Below are positions 31,501-45,957 of a DNA stretch of 64,000 bases, in pieces. Within the stretch, counting starts at the first letter, position 1. The number at the start of each line of letters is the position of its first letter. Source of the stretch: Drosophila miranda (Eukaryota; Arthropoda; Insecta; Diptera; Drosophilidae). The stretch is taken from positions 22,276,913-22,340,912 of the forward strand of contig NC_046677.1 of NCBI RefSeq assembly GCF_003369915.1, written 5' to 3'. A program made the translations under genes and the position numbers. Below the pieces are notes generated by a model. That model saw nothing but the letters and a program-made list of their open reading frames with translations. It had not been told where the DNA came from and made no database searches.

Positions 31501-34500
31501 TTTTCGAACTATGGGGAAACGCTGGCATTAGTAATTTAGAGATATTCCTGAAGGCTCAATCGAAGATACTGTGAGCTATCACCGGGGCACCATGGTACAA
31601 ACGGAATCAAAATATACATAAAGATTCATAAATGTGGAATCTGTTAGCCAAACACGACTCCGGGGAAGAGATCTCCCCACCCAGCAAAAATACCAAATAA
31701 TTAATTTTAATTAATTATATAAATATATTTAATTAAGATTTTCGTACTTGTATAAATAAAATACCGAAATAATAAATATAAAAAAGTCTCTAGTTTCATT
31801 TTATTAAATAAACAATAAGGACACTTATAGAGTATAGTTTTAAATTTTTCCAGTCCTACAGTAAAAGAATAAGTAAATAAATGCTTAAACTAAAAATCTG
31901 TGAAAACCTGTGATGGATACACCCAGGGTATCAAAATATTCGGCCTCCACATCTTTTCCAAATTCTTGTTATTTATATGTGTTTTTTTTTTGTCGTTGTG
32001 AATGTTTGACAAATGTGCCAAGGCTTTTGAGCATAGAACCTCATCGGGTTTTGGACTCTCTTTCGATCTTGAACTGGAAGCGCGAGGCTTGGCATGGAAA
32101 TGCAGGTCAGGCTGTGGGGATAGCGGGCAAGGTGGTGACGGGGGGCAGTTAACTAACTGGCACCAAAACAACATGTCGTATACGTAATTTATGCATGCAT
32201 ATCAAGCATATTTATATCATGTGTCCGAAGGCGACCAGTTCTCTCTCTGTCTCTCTCTCTCTCTTCCCATCTCTGTGCACTGCCATGTGTGTGGGTGTTT
32301 CTCTCCATCTTCTGCCAAAAGGCCAAATTGAATTGGAAAGGCGGCAGGCGGCAGCAAGAGGCTGGAGGTGAGAGCGCCAAGAGCCAAGATGTCGATAGAA
32401 AGCAGAACTTCAACTGAACCAAAACTACTTTCAGAGTTGACCAACTTTGGTTATGGCCAAGTCCAGGCAAGGCTAAGACTATGGACTAGTGTGGTATCCT
32501 GTAACTGTAGTTGACTTCAAAAGGACATTCGATGGGTTTCTTGGGCAAAGAACTCCCAAAAGTATGCTACCTTCTCGTTGATGGAATGTTTTGGACAATT
32601 TTTAGATGATTTCACGAATGGTTTGGGCTTTGAGTGCATTAGTTATGTTTTATTATAAGCCTTTAAAAAATAGTTTCAATTTACCCACTAGATAGGGTTG
32701 TGAGCTATCGATAGTTATCGTTTCACTGCACTTTCTCGATAAATTATCTAGTCTCAACGATGTTAATGTTCTTAATACGATAGAAAGTGAATCGATTATA
32801 TTGTTTCGAATTTCGCTCAAGCTTCCCCTTTTATTGGGACCCATCGAACTGGTCTTCCCTCTCATAGCTGCCTACCATCTTCTCTGCTGGCTAAGGCCTT
32901 ACTCCACCGACCCTTAAAGTTCAAAAGACACTTTCTGCGTAACCCTTGAAACTGGCTTTGAAAACCATACCCCCAGTCAGCCATCAAATGCACAGCCGAA
33001 GCTCTTTAGCTCTTCGTACGAGCACGCCCGAAAACGTACGCCCAATATGCCAATGGCCAACAACCTTAAACGGCCTTCCCCATCGACCTGGGGGCTGGGG
33101 GCTGGGGGTTGGGGTCTGGCATTACATAACTTTACTTGCGGCGTACTCGTAATTGAAATGTGGGGTCAAAACCATTCCGAAGCGGCCAACAAGAGAGAAA
33201 GAAATAACCACAACAAAAAGGCAGCAGCAACAAGTAGTACGAAAGACGAGAGACACAACGACGAACCGACGAGAAACGACGAAGCCAAGTCGAGTCAAGT
33301 GGCACTTGTTGCTTTGCGGCAGTGGCACAGCCCGATGCCACTTTGGGGGCAGGAAGCAAATATCGCGCATACGCCCGGGTGTTGTGTTGTGTCGTGTGTC
33401 TTGTGTCTTGTGTGTTGTGTGTGTGCCCGAGTGGTTCAAGTTGCAATAAAGATTCAAAACGCAGATGAAATTGTTGTTTTGTGTCGTGACTTTTCATGAG
33501 ATGAGAGACAGAAAGAGACAAAGATATATTGCAAATGAAACAAGAAAGCGCTTTCTTCTTTCGGCATGGGCCTGGGCCACAGCTCCACAGCTCCACAGCC
33601 GCAGCCCCCACCGTATTTACGAGTGGATACTTATAGCTTCGACTGTGACTGCGACTGCGACTGCGGTTTCACGAACTTTCACGTCATTGTGTGGTAATTA
33701 GTTGAGCTGGGAATTATGCTTCCTAGTTAGCAATTGATTGGCATCCATCTGGGGCGTCGTCTCCACTTCATGCCACTCCGTGGCACTCCATGGATGGGGA
33801 GGATGGGGAGGTTGGGGAGGGGTTGTTGGCTCCATACTGGTGTATAATTTAGCATATTAATTGACACAGTTTCTAGTGTTTTCCTTTTTGTCTTTTGCTC
33901 TTACGCACTTTCTCTCAATGCTTCAAGAAACTTTATGAACTATGTAAAAATTATAAAAATGCTGTTGAAATTGCATTGCCAGAGGAAAAAAACACAGAGG
34001 AAAAAGGAAAAATAACACAAGAAAGCAAAGCCGGCAAAGTGAAAGAAAATACTAAATGCAATTTATTGGCTGAAAGTGTCACTGCAATTGGGTCAACGCA
34101 ATCAGTTGAGAATGCCAATACCCCCAACAACCTGGCTCTAGGCTCTGTGTCTCTGTTTCTCTGCGTCTCTGCGTCTCTGTCTCTTTGTGTCTCTTTGTCC
34201 CTGACTGTTGGCCTGGCCAGTCATTGCATCACTTCATCTAACAGTTAAATATCCCCAGATATGGACACACACTATATATACCCATATACCCAGTAATAAA
34301 CAAAAGAGATACAAAACAAAATATGTGTGAATTAGTTGTGCAAATATTGAATATGCAGTTGAGTGCACCTCTTTTGTTTTTGCTTTTGTTGTTGCTGAAA
34401 CGGAAATCAACAGCTGAAACGACAGGGCTGGTGGATGGCACAATGCCCATTCATGACTGCCTAAAAGATTAAGGAATTCAATTTGAGTTTATTGTGGAGA

Positions 34501-35918
34501 AAACGCATTGTTTGGAAATCACTGGGCATAGGGAAATAACCATAGAATATTCATTTAATTAAAACACAGAGAAGCCAAAGTCAAACGCGATGGTATTGGG
34601 CGATACAGGGATGGAACACTGCGAAGGAGCTGAAGAGGAAATAGCAGAACGATAGAACTTTGGATTAACAGCGAATTTAATTTGTAAAGTTTAGAGAATG
34701 AAGAGTATCGGTTGATGAAAGAAGAACGTATCTTTCTTTATCCCATTTTATTAAAGCCTTCAGTAAATATTTATCGATTGATGAAAGAAGACACGCGGAT
34801 AAAATATACAATTGGATGTGTGTATCGTAAAAAGAATTGCAGGCCAAGAGCGATTGTTGAGAACCCAGGAGCTCAAGAGATTGACAGGCGATGAACCCTC
34901 TCCGTGTTTCTGTGACTTTGTGCTGGAAGCACCTCCAGTGGCAACCCACACCAAAGACAACACAGGGGAAGGGGAGCCACGGGAAAGGGGGGGAAAAGAC
35001 AGAAAAGAAAACCAAGTGAAACTTGAGGAAAAAGTCGACACAAAAATGTCTTTGAGTGCGGAAAATGAGGCAGCAAAATGTCATAAACAATGCAACCGGC
35101 GAAAGGCGGAGAAAAGTCTAAAGTTTTTGCAACTACGTGCACAGACACACACACAAGCATGCACTCCTATGCATGTATCTTGGGGATGTATCTTTAGGTA
35201 TCTTTCCTGCCCCCAAAAATACAATCTTTTTTGGTACATTTCTGGCGTGGCCTTGCAGCTGTCAAAAACGTATCTTCCTCCCAGACACCCGGAGCTCATT
35301 TGGCATCTGACAGATGCGGACAGCCCATGCGGGGAGAGTTGAGCCAATTTTCACTGCCAGATGAAACAATTATCTGATCATTGAACTTTGCTTTGGTTGA
35401 CATTCGTCTAGCTTTTTGCATTGTGTTTTTTTTTTTTAATTTTTAATTTTTTTGGGAGAAACTTTCATTTAGAATTGCTCGGCTTTTGTTCAAAATTGTA
35501 TTCAAATTAGTTTGTTTTATGGGTATTTAGGTCATGTGTGTACGGGCGGTTTCAGCATTTTAAGGCAGATTTATCAAGTATGGTTATCGAAAGCGATCTT
35601 TCGAAACATCGAATTAGTTATCAAACAGGGTTATTTATCGGTATCATTTATATTTAGTAACGTTAAGAACTCTATTACTATGACACGGAAATAATTTCAC
35701 AACTTTAGAATCTAAAACCCCGAAGCTTCTTACTTGTAGTTTTTCACAGTCATCTCTGCTAATCCATGATTTTAGTCGGACAACAGCAACTATCTTATCG
35801 CTTTGAAACGCACTGTATATATGGGAGTAACCGAGTATATTTCGAGGCGATTATTTGCCAACCTCCCCATAAAACTATATAATTATAGGGGTTTCGTTTT
35901 TTAGACGTTGCTCTGACT

Positions 35919-35923
<5 letters not shown>

Positions 35924-35950
<27 letters not shown>
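35924..35950 (+). repeat. (TG)n microsatellite
   Basis: A 27-bp uninterrupted TG run in the E23 intron. Confidence 0.9.
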
Positions 35951-35957
<7 letters not shown>

Positions 35958-37256
35958 GGCGTGTTTTATTACGTTCCAAATATGATTTTAATAAGTGTTA
36001 TTAAGTTCGTTGAGCTTGTTTCGTTCCCCTTTCTCATGAACGGTAAATAGCCGAATTGCAGGGTAATAATCCCTTCACCCCACCACATCAACCGATGTGT
36101 AATTTTTGGGCGTAGTTGTGAAAATTATATGGTACTTGAAATGCTTGAATATGTGGGAAAGTTCATCAGAAAATTGGCTTAAATTTGTTAGTATTTCGCG
36201 GAAGTTAATAATGGGTTTCATTACGATATTTTGTGGCGGTATATTCAATGGGATTTGCATTTCCAACATCTAAGTGCACTTCTAGAGGCTGCCTAATTGG
36301 TGTTGGGTTTTCAAATACCATTTTATAGGTTTAACTATATTTTATCAGAGGAATATAGAATCCTAACCTATATTTTGAGGTGCACCGGGCGTTTTTATAC
36401 TGCTTTTAGATCAAAGAATATTTGTTACTTGCACACATTTTACATACATTGTACCTACATACATACATATGTGCGTTTGTATGTATTTGTTCGCGGTTGC
36501 CTGGAGTTGATTCGATTTGCATCGTCGTCGTCTGCTGGCAATAAAAATCCATGAATATTTGCAAGGAGTAGCCTCCACCCCCCAAGGAATCGAAGAAGCT
36601 ATCCGAAGGAAAGCACAAAAGAGTGGGTGGAAAGGAGCGTGTAAAAACCAGGGAAACGCGTGAACAATGAAATAGAAATAGATGGAAACGAAATGAAATG
36701 CAGCAGCAGCACAAAAACTAAAAACGAACACGAATTGCAATTCAACGCGAAGGAAGGAAAGAATAAGAAAGACAAACAAACAAACAGGCAAATGTACTAA
36801 AAAATCAATGTATGCCAAAGAGAAGGTGAGGGTATGTTCTATTCAATCTGGGGTTTACATTTGCATGTGTGACACAAGCAGAGCTAACGAGAGCAAGTGG
36901 GTGTGGGTGGCATATAAAGCGGGGACTGCCTCACACTCTGCTTAATATACCTTGCAGGCAAATATACAAATGACGCTGCGGAGAGCAAGCAGGCAGAGAC
37001 GTGACGAGAAACGCACCAACACACGAAACAAGTGAGGGAAGAGGAAGAACAACGTGCGAATGGCGCTCCAAACGGCGCAGCAACAGAGACGTGACGCAGC
37101 CAGGCAGAGGAGGAGACGGAGACGCCGGCTTGCCGGCCATTGAACTTGCGAAGTGGAGCTCAGAATTGGCGAAAGTGAAGACCCAATGCCGCAAGCGGAA
37201 CGGAGACGGACGGCATCACACCACTCCCCTCATTCCACACTGCCCACTAGCAAAAC

Positions 37257-37348
37257 AGAGAGAGAGAGAGAGAGAGCAAGAGCGGGAGAGATAAAGCACG
37301 ATCTGCGCATCGTTTCGTTGCTGCTGCTGCTGCTGCTGCCGCTGCTGC
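37257..37348 (+). repeat. (AG)n and (CTG)n microsatellites
   Basis: AG repeat at 37257-37276 and CTG repeat at about 37319-37348 with one CCG interruption, in a purine-rich part of the E23 intron. Confidence 0.85.
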
Positions 37349-40300
37349 CCCTGATGACGCAGTAGTCGAAAGACAACAACAATAACCATAAAAACACAAA
37401 ACTGATGATGAAGCAGAAACAACAAAAAAGGCGATTAGAAGAAGTTGCTGGATGGAGCAGGGAGCAACAGAAAGAGAGTCGCGTCTCTGCCACACTGACT
37501 GACTAACTGACTAACTGACTCTTGGACTCCATGGCCTCTTCTCACTCTTCTCTCTCTCTCTCCCCCCTTGTACCATGATCATTAAGTTGATTATCATTGT
37601 TCTTGTTCTTGTTCTCTTCCTTTTTTTAGTGTACACTGCAAAAGACGGTGTTACGATTGCGATCAGAGGTGTGTACCGTACCACTTACTAGTAATAGTAA
37701 TACTGCTTATATAGATGATGTCTAGGAACCAGTACTTTGATGTGTTTCTTTATAGTTCCGCCAAAGTTTAATCATTTATCATCTTTGGTTTTGCTGTAAG
37801 GGTATTCAAACCTTCGACCTGCAATGCCATTCTTCCTTCATCTTGTTCTTTGTTGTTGTTAATGCATTCGCTTCTTGGAAGAACACCCGAAAATAACCAA
37901 AAGAAAGATACAATACAAACGACTTAAAAGCGAAAGAACCCAAGAACAACAACAGCATAACATTCTTGATGGCATCACAAACACATTAGTAAGGGAAGAG
38001 GAAAGAGAAGAGAGATACAAGAAGCAGGCAATCGACACACAAACATTTTGGTAAGAAGAGTAAAAGAGACGCAAGAAGAAGAGAGGGCAATTTGTTTGAA
38101 ATGTAGGTCTATAGGTTTCACGAAATCCTCTATATGGGGGCCAACAACAACAACAACAAAGCATTGCACGGCATGGCATGGCAACAGAGCGAGAACAGAT
38201 GGAGAGAAAGATGAAGCGGATGAGTGCCTTTTTTTTGCTTTCCTTTCCTTCCATTATTTTGGCCATTTCTGATCTACCATTCCGCTGCTAAGCACGCGAT
38301 TGCACTGAGAGAAATGATAATGATACTGCATTTTTGATGATCTTTTTTGGGTCATTTCAGGTTTTTTAAGAATTTAACAAAAAAAAATATGTATTAAAAA
38401 ATGTTCTTTGAGTGCCTGAAAACCACTGCCATTGAGATCCCCTGATGAGTTATCTCATGGCTTGTATTGTTCCTCCATCACTTTGGTGCACTTTGACTGT
38501 TTGTCAGTTCTTGGCTCTCAACTTTTGGTTATTAGTCGCCTATTATTATTATTCTTTGGATTTTGGTCTTTTGGACTGTTTGATCGAATGTAGTTATTGT
38601 TGTTGATCTTAATGTTGTTTCCACAAGACTGATATATGTATTTATTGTGCAAATGAGTGTTTGAGTGGCACTGAATGCAGTTCTTTGAATACCCTGTATT
38701 CATGGTGCTCAAAGGGTACACAATATATTTTAGTGGATGGTGGTAGCCATAATATGGTATTTAGCATCCAGGAGGATAGAAAGATAGATAAATATATATC
38801 TCAAGATTTATTCTCTGAAGATTAAATCATCATTAGAATTCTAATAATATTGTATGGAAGTTTATTCTTTTTGCCATGGAATTTAATCCTTTAAATACTG
38901 TCATTATTTATACAAATTTTCATTACGATGTATCCTTCCTTATATCTACCCTAAAATGCATCTACACATCGGATATCTTATAGTCTTGGACTCTACCCCA
39001 TATCATTCTGACTTGTTTACTTCTTACAATATTTTCTTGTTTCTTTTTTGTTTTTTGCATTTGTTTATTTGCCTTTGTATTGGTGCCACAACAAACGCTG
39101 TCCAATTGGCCGACAAAACAAAACGAACAAAAAAAAAAATGCAACTCATAAACTTTGGGATTTGATGTTGAAGCGCCTTAAAAGCAAATCTCTGGCCACA
39201 GTTTGTTTCCATTTGGCTTATGTTTTTTTGCTTCCTTTTTTTTATTTATTTATTCTGGCCTAATGTCATTACACAAAAACAAATCCAGCCGAAGCAACGG
39301 AGCGCAAAAAAAAATGTGTACCAAAGCAATTTGTTTTATGGCCCGGCGTCTGGCTAAATGCATTTTGGTAAGTATTTTATTGCTTTGGCGGATTTTTATT
39401 TGCGATTTTCATATGATTGGTCAATGCTGGTCAGCGGCAGCCGGCCCAAAAGGATAGTTAGACGAAACGTTTTATGTGCGTGTTGTGCAACATTTTGTGT
39501 CGGTCTCCGGAGCCTGGGTCTCGCTTGCCGGACAATTAATACAAATCTGGGGCGCCAATTAGGCCAGACGGTTTTTTTTTTATGGCCGAAGGGGGGAGGT
39601 AGTATGGTGGAGGTGGAGGTGCCCTGAAAAACTTGAGCGATATTTTTCTTGTTGTCATTTCCTGACAAAATAATGAACTTCCTAGAGCATCAGTGGCTCT
39701 GGGGCAACTAGCGCCAAAGAAAACATCAGTTTCTAAGGATTTTTAATTAAAAATAAACACAAATTTCTGAATAATGGCTTCTTGAATGCAGGGGCAGAAA
39801 TTGCTTGAACGAACTAATTTGCTTGAAGTTTTTACAGGTTAAAGGTACAGAAAAGAGCGCTATTTTCACAATTGTTTGAGACTTTATTTGGAGAAGGAAT
39901 ATTTGTGTTTTACCGATCCGACATGACGACATCTTTTTGACTATTTGTTCTGCCAATTCGATGCAGTATAATTATACTTATGCATATGAAATTTTACACA
40001 TGGCATCCTTGAAACTTTACATGAGATAATATTCAGAAATTTTAAATATTTTATGCCTGAGACTGCAGCTAATGAGCCATGACTTTCCGGCTGGCATTTC
40101 ACCTCTCGGAGAGCGAGAAGCCAGCTGCAAATTTACACTACATTATTTCCAGTATTGATTCCAACTATTTATCAATTGTTATTTGATTATTTTACATTAT
40201 TTATGGGTGCTCCATGAACGTTTGAGGGTCTTTGATTGTGTGTCGTATTTTGTGTTAACATTTAATGAAGTATGCTGCTGCTGCTTTCGGGTATTCAATT

Positions 40301-41354
40301 GCCAACATATCTTGATAATTGGCCTTTTTACAGCCACCTCATAGTGAAATGCAATTTAATTTATGCGATTATTACCTCAAAGGTATTTACCGGGTGGTTT
40401 GCCTGAATGGCTGCACGAAAAGCATTTAAAATATTTATTTTAAGCGGATTAAGCTGCCGAGCAGTGGAAAGCAGTGGACAAACAGGGCTAAATGCTGGCA
40501 TCTCTCATGATTAATATATTTTCCGGTGGGTGAAAATCAACCCAGAACGAATTAATTCCGTTTAATTAATTAACTGAAATTATCAATGAAATTACAAATT
40601 CATGAAATATATATGCATCTGGTGTCTGTCTGACCATATAATACCACTTTACGCTCATTAGGCCCAAAGAGTGTTTCTTCACGGCGACACAGGGCCAGGC
40701 CTCATTAGGTTGCGGCAGATTTGAGGCGTGCTCTCTGACCTAAGCACGTATGTAGCTTTCTATCATTGATCTGTCGTCTAAGAACTGTCACATAACTGAC
40801 AGAGAAATGTACACTATTTTGTATAACTTTTGAGGATATTGTAGGCTCCGAACATACTCTAAAAGAGTCGTTTGACGCATACCTACTACTTTCTTTAGCT
40901 TTTTGGGTTAGTTTTCACTTCCTCTAGGTCCTTCCTCTTTCATGGGCAATTGTCCAAAGTCGTAAAAAAACAATCAAATGTAATGGGATTTCTTCAGGGA
41001 TCTTGTGCTCCCATTTCAGGATATCCAAAAAGGTATCATTTGTTCCATTTGGAACAATGAAAATGTCCCAAAATGAGTTTTGAAAGTGGTGACGTGTGAC
41101 ACACAGCTGTAAGTGGCGGCAGTGCTGTGACACCGATGACAAACCACATTTATATAAATATTTATTCCTATTTGCAGATCTACGCGTTGAAGGCCAGACA
41201 GCTACAGGTAATGAAAACTGCAGTTGGCTCGCACGTATACGTATTTACGTATACGCCATGTGGTGCAGCCGTAAAATGAATAGTCGAAAAGCCAAACAAA
41301 AGATAGAACCGTAAAGCCCCAAGAGAGACATGAAGAAACACTCTCGACAACGAG

Positions 41355-42197
41355 ATACCCGGTAGTCATTGCCGAAGGCCGTATTAAAACCCACTCTTAA
41401 ATGATCAGCCACTCTGGGAGAGGTAGAGTGAAAGTGAGTTACGAAAACCCACCCTTGAGTGTGAGGGAGTGACAGAGAAAGCCCATCCGTAGATGCTCAG
41501 CCACTCTGCGAGAGGTAGAGTGAAAGTGAGTTACGAAAACCCACCCTTGAGTGTGAGGGAGTGACAGAGAAAGCCCATCCGTAGATGCTCAGCCACTCTG
41601 GGAGAGGTAGAGTGAAAGTGAGTTACGAAAACCCACCCTCGAGTGTGAGGGAGTGACAGAGAAAGCCCATCCGTAGATGCTCAGCCACTCTGCGAGAGGT
41701 AGAGTGAAAGTGAGTTACGAAAACCCACCCTTGAGTGTGAGGGAGTGACAGAGAAAGCCCATCCGTAGATGCTCAGCCACTCTGGGAGAGGTAGAGTGAA
41801 AGTGAGTTACGAAAACCCACCCTTGAGTGTGAGGGAGTGACAGAGAAAGACCATCCGTAGATGCTCAGCCACTCTGGGAGAGGTAGAGTGAAAGTGAGTT
41901 ACGAAACCCCACCCTTGAGTGTGACGGAGTGACAGAGAAAGCCCATCCGTAGATGCTCAGCCACTCTGGGAGAGGTGGAGTGAGAGGGGAGCTCTGAGAA
42001 TTTGTTCTGCCTTATTCTTAACCCTGTAATTATCTATCTACAACGATTTCTGTTGTATAAATAGATAGTAGCACTACTAATAGATCACCCAAGAATATAT
42101 ATGGAGGTCGATAGCCTTTCATTCTGTCTGCCTCTTGCCTAGACTTGCACGAGTTCAATATACCCCGTGCACACTCTGTGGAGGAGGTACCGGGTAT
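41355..42197. repeat. Inverted-repeat-bounded element containing a minisatellite
   Basis: ATACCCGGTA at 41355-41364 and TACCGGGTAT at 42188-42197 are perfect inverted repeats. The right flank continues as ACAAAACTA and the right interior has CAAGAATATATATGGAGGTCG, both typical of the GGGTATAC family. The centre is a 92-bp tandem array. The structure recalls DINE-1/Helitron-type non-autonomous elements, which carry internal tandem repeats, but the family is not proven. Confidence 0.5.
41406..41990 (+). repeat. 92-bp minisatellite, six full units and a partial seventh
   Basis: The unit begins cagccactctgggagaggta and repeats at 41406, 41498, 41590, 41682, 41774, 41866 and 41958 with exact 92-bp spacing. 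Copies 2 and 4 share a variant (gcgag for gggag), which points to growth by two-unit steps. Units differ at only a few bases, so the array is young. Confidence 0.95.
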
Positions 42198-43359
42198 ACA
42201 AAACTAATCAAATGTGGAATAATAACGAGGCAGATGATGATGATGATGACTGGCACGACGCACGGGTTCAAGAACGTTCATTCGGCATGAACTTGCAAAG
42301 GCCGTAAAGTCCGTGCAATAGAAGTGAATGCACTCGACCAGAAGCAGCAGCGGCAGCGGCAGCAGCAGCGAAACGGCAGCAATTTCGAGCTGATTCCTGG
42401 CGCTGCAACCGCAATTTAAACTAATAACTTGCAACAACAACAACAGCCACCATCAGTAGCGACAGCAGCAACCAGCAATCCGCAACAATGGCAATGACAA
42501 TAATTTATTTTTGAATTAATTTTTATTCGTTTTGCTAAACAACCACACATGTGTACATGTGTACATGTGCCTACTTGTGGCATCAGCTGCAACAATAGAG
42601 ATACTCGTATTTGCATGCACATTCGCGCATATGCACTTTTCAACCACAGACTCTCGGCTCCGTGCCACACAGTGGTTCCGAGTGCTCCGACCAAGGGAAG
42701 GGCAGAACTCGCCTTGGAAAGAATTTGAACTAATTAATTTTTGTAGTATTTATTTTTAAAGTCATTAAACCCATTAAATGCCATAGCTTTAGGGGAGGTT
42801 TTGGGAGCGAGTTCTGTGCTAGTTTTGAACTCAGTTTAGTACCATTTCTTCGGTGCCCTAGAAACGCTACTGGATGCCAATGGGAAATCTATGAAATCTT
42901 TACATTTTAGTTCGTGAAATCGATTCGAGATCATTTTGAAACAGTTTAAGTGAGTACATTTATGTTTATCCCTGTGAAAATTACCATAAATAAATTTTTT
43001 TCAGTCATTTTTTGGGATATTTTTTTTTGTATTATTTTTTAAGAAATTCCCACTTCAACCCACATTCGCGAAAGTCGGAGAACTGTTCCAAACTCAAGAC
43101 ATTATTCTCCATCGAGGAAAGATTCAGTGGAGTTTTCCTCATTTCTGACAGCTAGTTATTAAATTTTTAGAAGTTTAAGCTAAAGGGAATTCTGTATAAT
43201 ATTCCATACTTCCAGGATCCGAATCGTTTAAATAAAATTTGTATTGAAATTATGAAAAACCTCTAATAAAAACGGGCAAAAATATTATAACCTAATACTT
43301 TTGGGCACTGAATATTGTTTGTATTTTATTTACCTATTCTTTGATTAAATTTCAGTTCT

Positions 43360-43860
43360 CACACTTCTTTTCTTGGCATCTGGTAGCACTGTGCAGGGTG
43401 CCGGCGTTGGCGCTGCAGTTGGTCTTCGGTTTCCAGTGACTGTGACTGTGACAGTGACAGTTGTCAAAGAGCGACGCCGACGTTGGCCTCCATTGCAGTT
43501 CGCTGCATGCCCCCCCAACCACCCCCTACGCTGTGCAGTCCCAGTCTCTCTCTCTCTTGCTCCGCCGCTCTCTTTATCTGTTCCACTCCCATTGCCATGT
43601 CCCACCGCCGAGTCGCTCGTCGTCAGTCATCAACGCCCGCGCACACGTGTCTCTCTGGTTCCCTCTCCCCGCCTCCCCGCCTCCCTGTTCTATCCAGCCA
43701 TATCTCTCTCTTTCTTTCTCCGTGCTATTGGTGACTCTTTCGCTCGCAGTGTTATTGACACTGCCAGGCCTAACGGTAGATAAAACCCAAACGAGGCGGG
43801 CAGACAGCGCCGTTCCCGGGAACCGATCCGATCCGAGCCGTAGAGAACACAGACCTCTCC
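43360..43860 (-). promoter_or_regulatory. GC-rich block in E23 intron, possible alternative first exon
   Basis: This block has high C/G content, GTGACT/GTGACAG repeats (43434-43462) and CT-rich runs. A weak donor GTGAGA on the minus strand lies near 43360. It could be an alternative E23 start, but there is no TATA box or clear initiator. Confidence 0.2.
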
Positions 43861-44117
43861 GTCTCTATTTAATTTTCTATTCTAGATTAAATTATAATAA
43901 ATTGCAATTTTTCTCTCCTTTTATTTGCTCTATGTGTGTGGTTGTGTGTGGTTGTGTGTGGTTGTGTGCGTGTGTGTTTTTGTGTTTTTTCCGCATTTCG
44001 TTGTGAAATCCGTTTTCCTGTTTCGGTTCGGGGTCTGGCAATTTGTTCTGTCATCTGTCGACGGGGTTTTCCACATCCACATCCAGAACTCCGGGTGCCG
44101 GAATGGATCTGGGCGCC

Positions 44118-44143
44118 CACACACACACACACACACACACACA
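44118..44143 (+). repeat. (CA)n microsatellite
   Basis: An uninterrupted CA run of about 25 bp. Confidence 0.9.
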
Positions 44144-45957
44144 GAGGAGAGGTCTCTAGTACAACATGTAGATACTTTGCAAGGGAAGAGAAAACCACAT
44201 CTCAGCATCAGACAGACAGAAAGACAGACAGAAACATTCAATGTGTTTTAAAGTTTGTTTGCTCTTAATCTCAATCTCATTTTCAATCGCAATCCCAAAA
44301 GTGCATTCAACTTGTGGCCGGGCGGAGGGAAAACAAAACAAAGACTCTAATAGATCTTAGAAATATTTGGGGTATTCCTGTATCACTCAGAGTTTGCTAT
44401 AGATTGGATTACATGATTTGGAGCCGAATGCAGCTGTTCTATGGGAATCTATTCATTTATAGTGAAAGTTTTGCCCTGCACTACAGAATAGAGGTATGCA
44501 CATATTTCGCAATGAATGGTAGATCTTTTAGAGTACTCGTACTTCTGATTCATTTCGTATAGATCATGCCACAGAGAGAAAATGTAAGCAAACAAAATAT
44601 AGTAAAGAAAAATATTTCCATTTACACTGGAATGTTACAATCATCACTTTTCATTGGAAATTTTCCCATCAGCTGAACAAATACAAACAGCTGATTTTTT
44701 TTTTTAAGCAGTAAAATATTTTCTCACTTGATTTTCAAGCACAAGAGTATTCCTTCGATACCCCTACTGTTTTTGTCAGATTTTATTGGTATGGTGTTTA
44801 TTTGAGGTTTTTATAACGAATTTATCCTATCGCTTATGGGAAATTTATCCTCCCTAGAGAGGATTTCATGCCTTTTGCTTGCCGGCAAAAAAAGAATTGA
44901 ACAAACAAAATATACCTATAGATAGAAATAAATACAAAACAATAGGTACGAAAATACGTTCATATATGTATATTTAGCTGCTCCACAAAAACACTGCCAC
45001 ACTGCCAGAAATATAAGGATTTAGTAGGAATTGTGACCACATCCATGACCATTTGGCTTTTTTCAAACAAAGGCAAACGAATATATGACTAAATAATCCC
45101 CTGAAACGGCACGGCACTCACTCGAACGAGATACACAAACTTTAATCCTTTGGAATTAGGGCTTTAACTTTTAAATTCTTTAATAGTTCAAACAATTTAT
45201 AAAACATTTGCTATATGAATTTACATTGCTACATGAATGCTACACGAATTACACAAAGGATTTTTAAATGATTTCTCAAATGTGGTTAGCCACACACTTC
45301 CAACCACATCCCCCCTCTTCCTCTCTCTTGAAAAATAAAAGATTTAAATTCAAAAAGCTGTGGGAATGTGGTACAACTATATTCAGAGAGAGAGAGACAG
45401 AAAATTCATGGAAAAACTTTCTTTTTCTTGTGCAAGTTCTAGGAATCGCAATCCAATTACAGGCAAAGTATTTGATTGAATCTAGGAAACACGAAACAAA
45501 ATGAAAACAATTTGGTTGTTAAGGTAAGAGAGAATTCGAGTTAAAGACGCCGAAAGGCAGGGAAGGAGAAGGAAATAATATCCCTGCCATAGGGAGGGAC
45601 ACATGCGGAATGGTCATATCATTTTCATACCATAAACATTTCATTTTATATCTGCTTTCTCATAACTTTTCACAAACCAAACACCTGGCAGCAGCCAAGC
45701 TTTCAGTCAACTGAAGCGACCGTGAGGGATACAATATCCCGAATACTCGTATGTTCTTCTCATCTTTCTCATGGCGAAAAACCCACACACAAAAACATGC
45801 AAACAAAAGCCATTCACATGCAAATAGAAATCAAAATAGAAATATAATAAAAAAAATATCTAACAATAGACGATTCGCTGCCTGAAGAGCCTGTCCATCC
45901 TGACATTTTTCTAGGAATAAGAGCTTTGTGCAGCTGCACCGCTTTCGGTGGTTGGTG

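Noticed and set aside
33047-33611. Overlapping frames on both strands of 100-160 codons
   Set aside because: They have repetitive composition (CA/GT and GAC runs), no splice partners and no family resemblance.
41406-41990. CRISPR-like regular array
   Set aside because: The 92-bp units are contiguous tandem repeats without unique spacers, and the genome is a fly's.
42926-42950. Sequence cgagatcattttgaaacagt resembles the bantam microRNA (gagatcattttgaaa shared)
   Set aside because: The 3' part and the expected star arm do not match, the first base differs, and the flanks do not fold into a bantam-like hairpin. bantam is a single-copy gene on another chromosome arm.
43373-44268. Several overlapping frames of 100-180 codons
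   Set aside because: They come from a GC-rich, CT-rich block without stops by composition. Their sequences (SLSLS, CVCVC) are low complexity.
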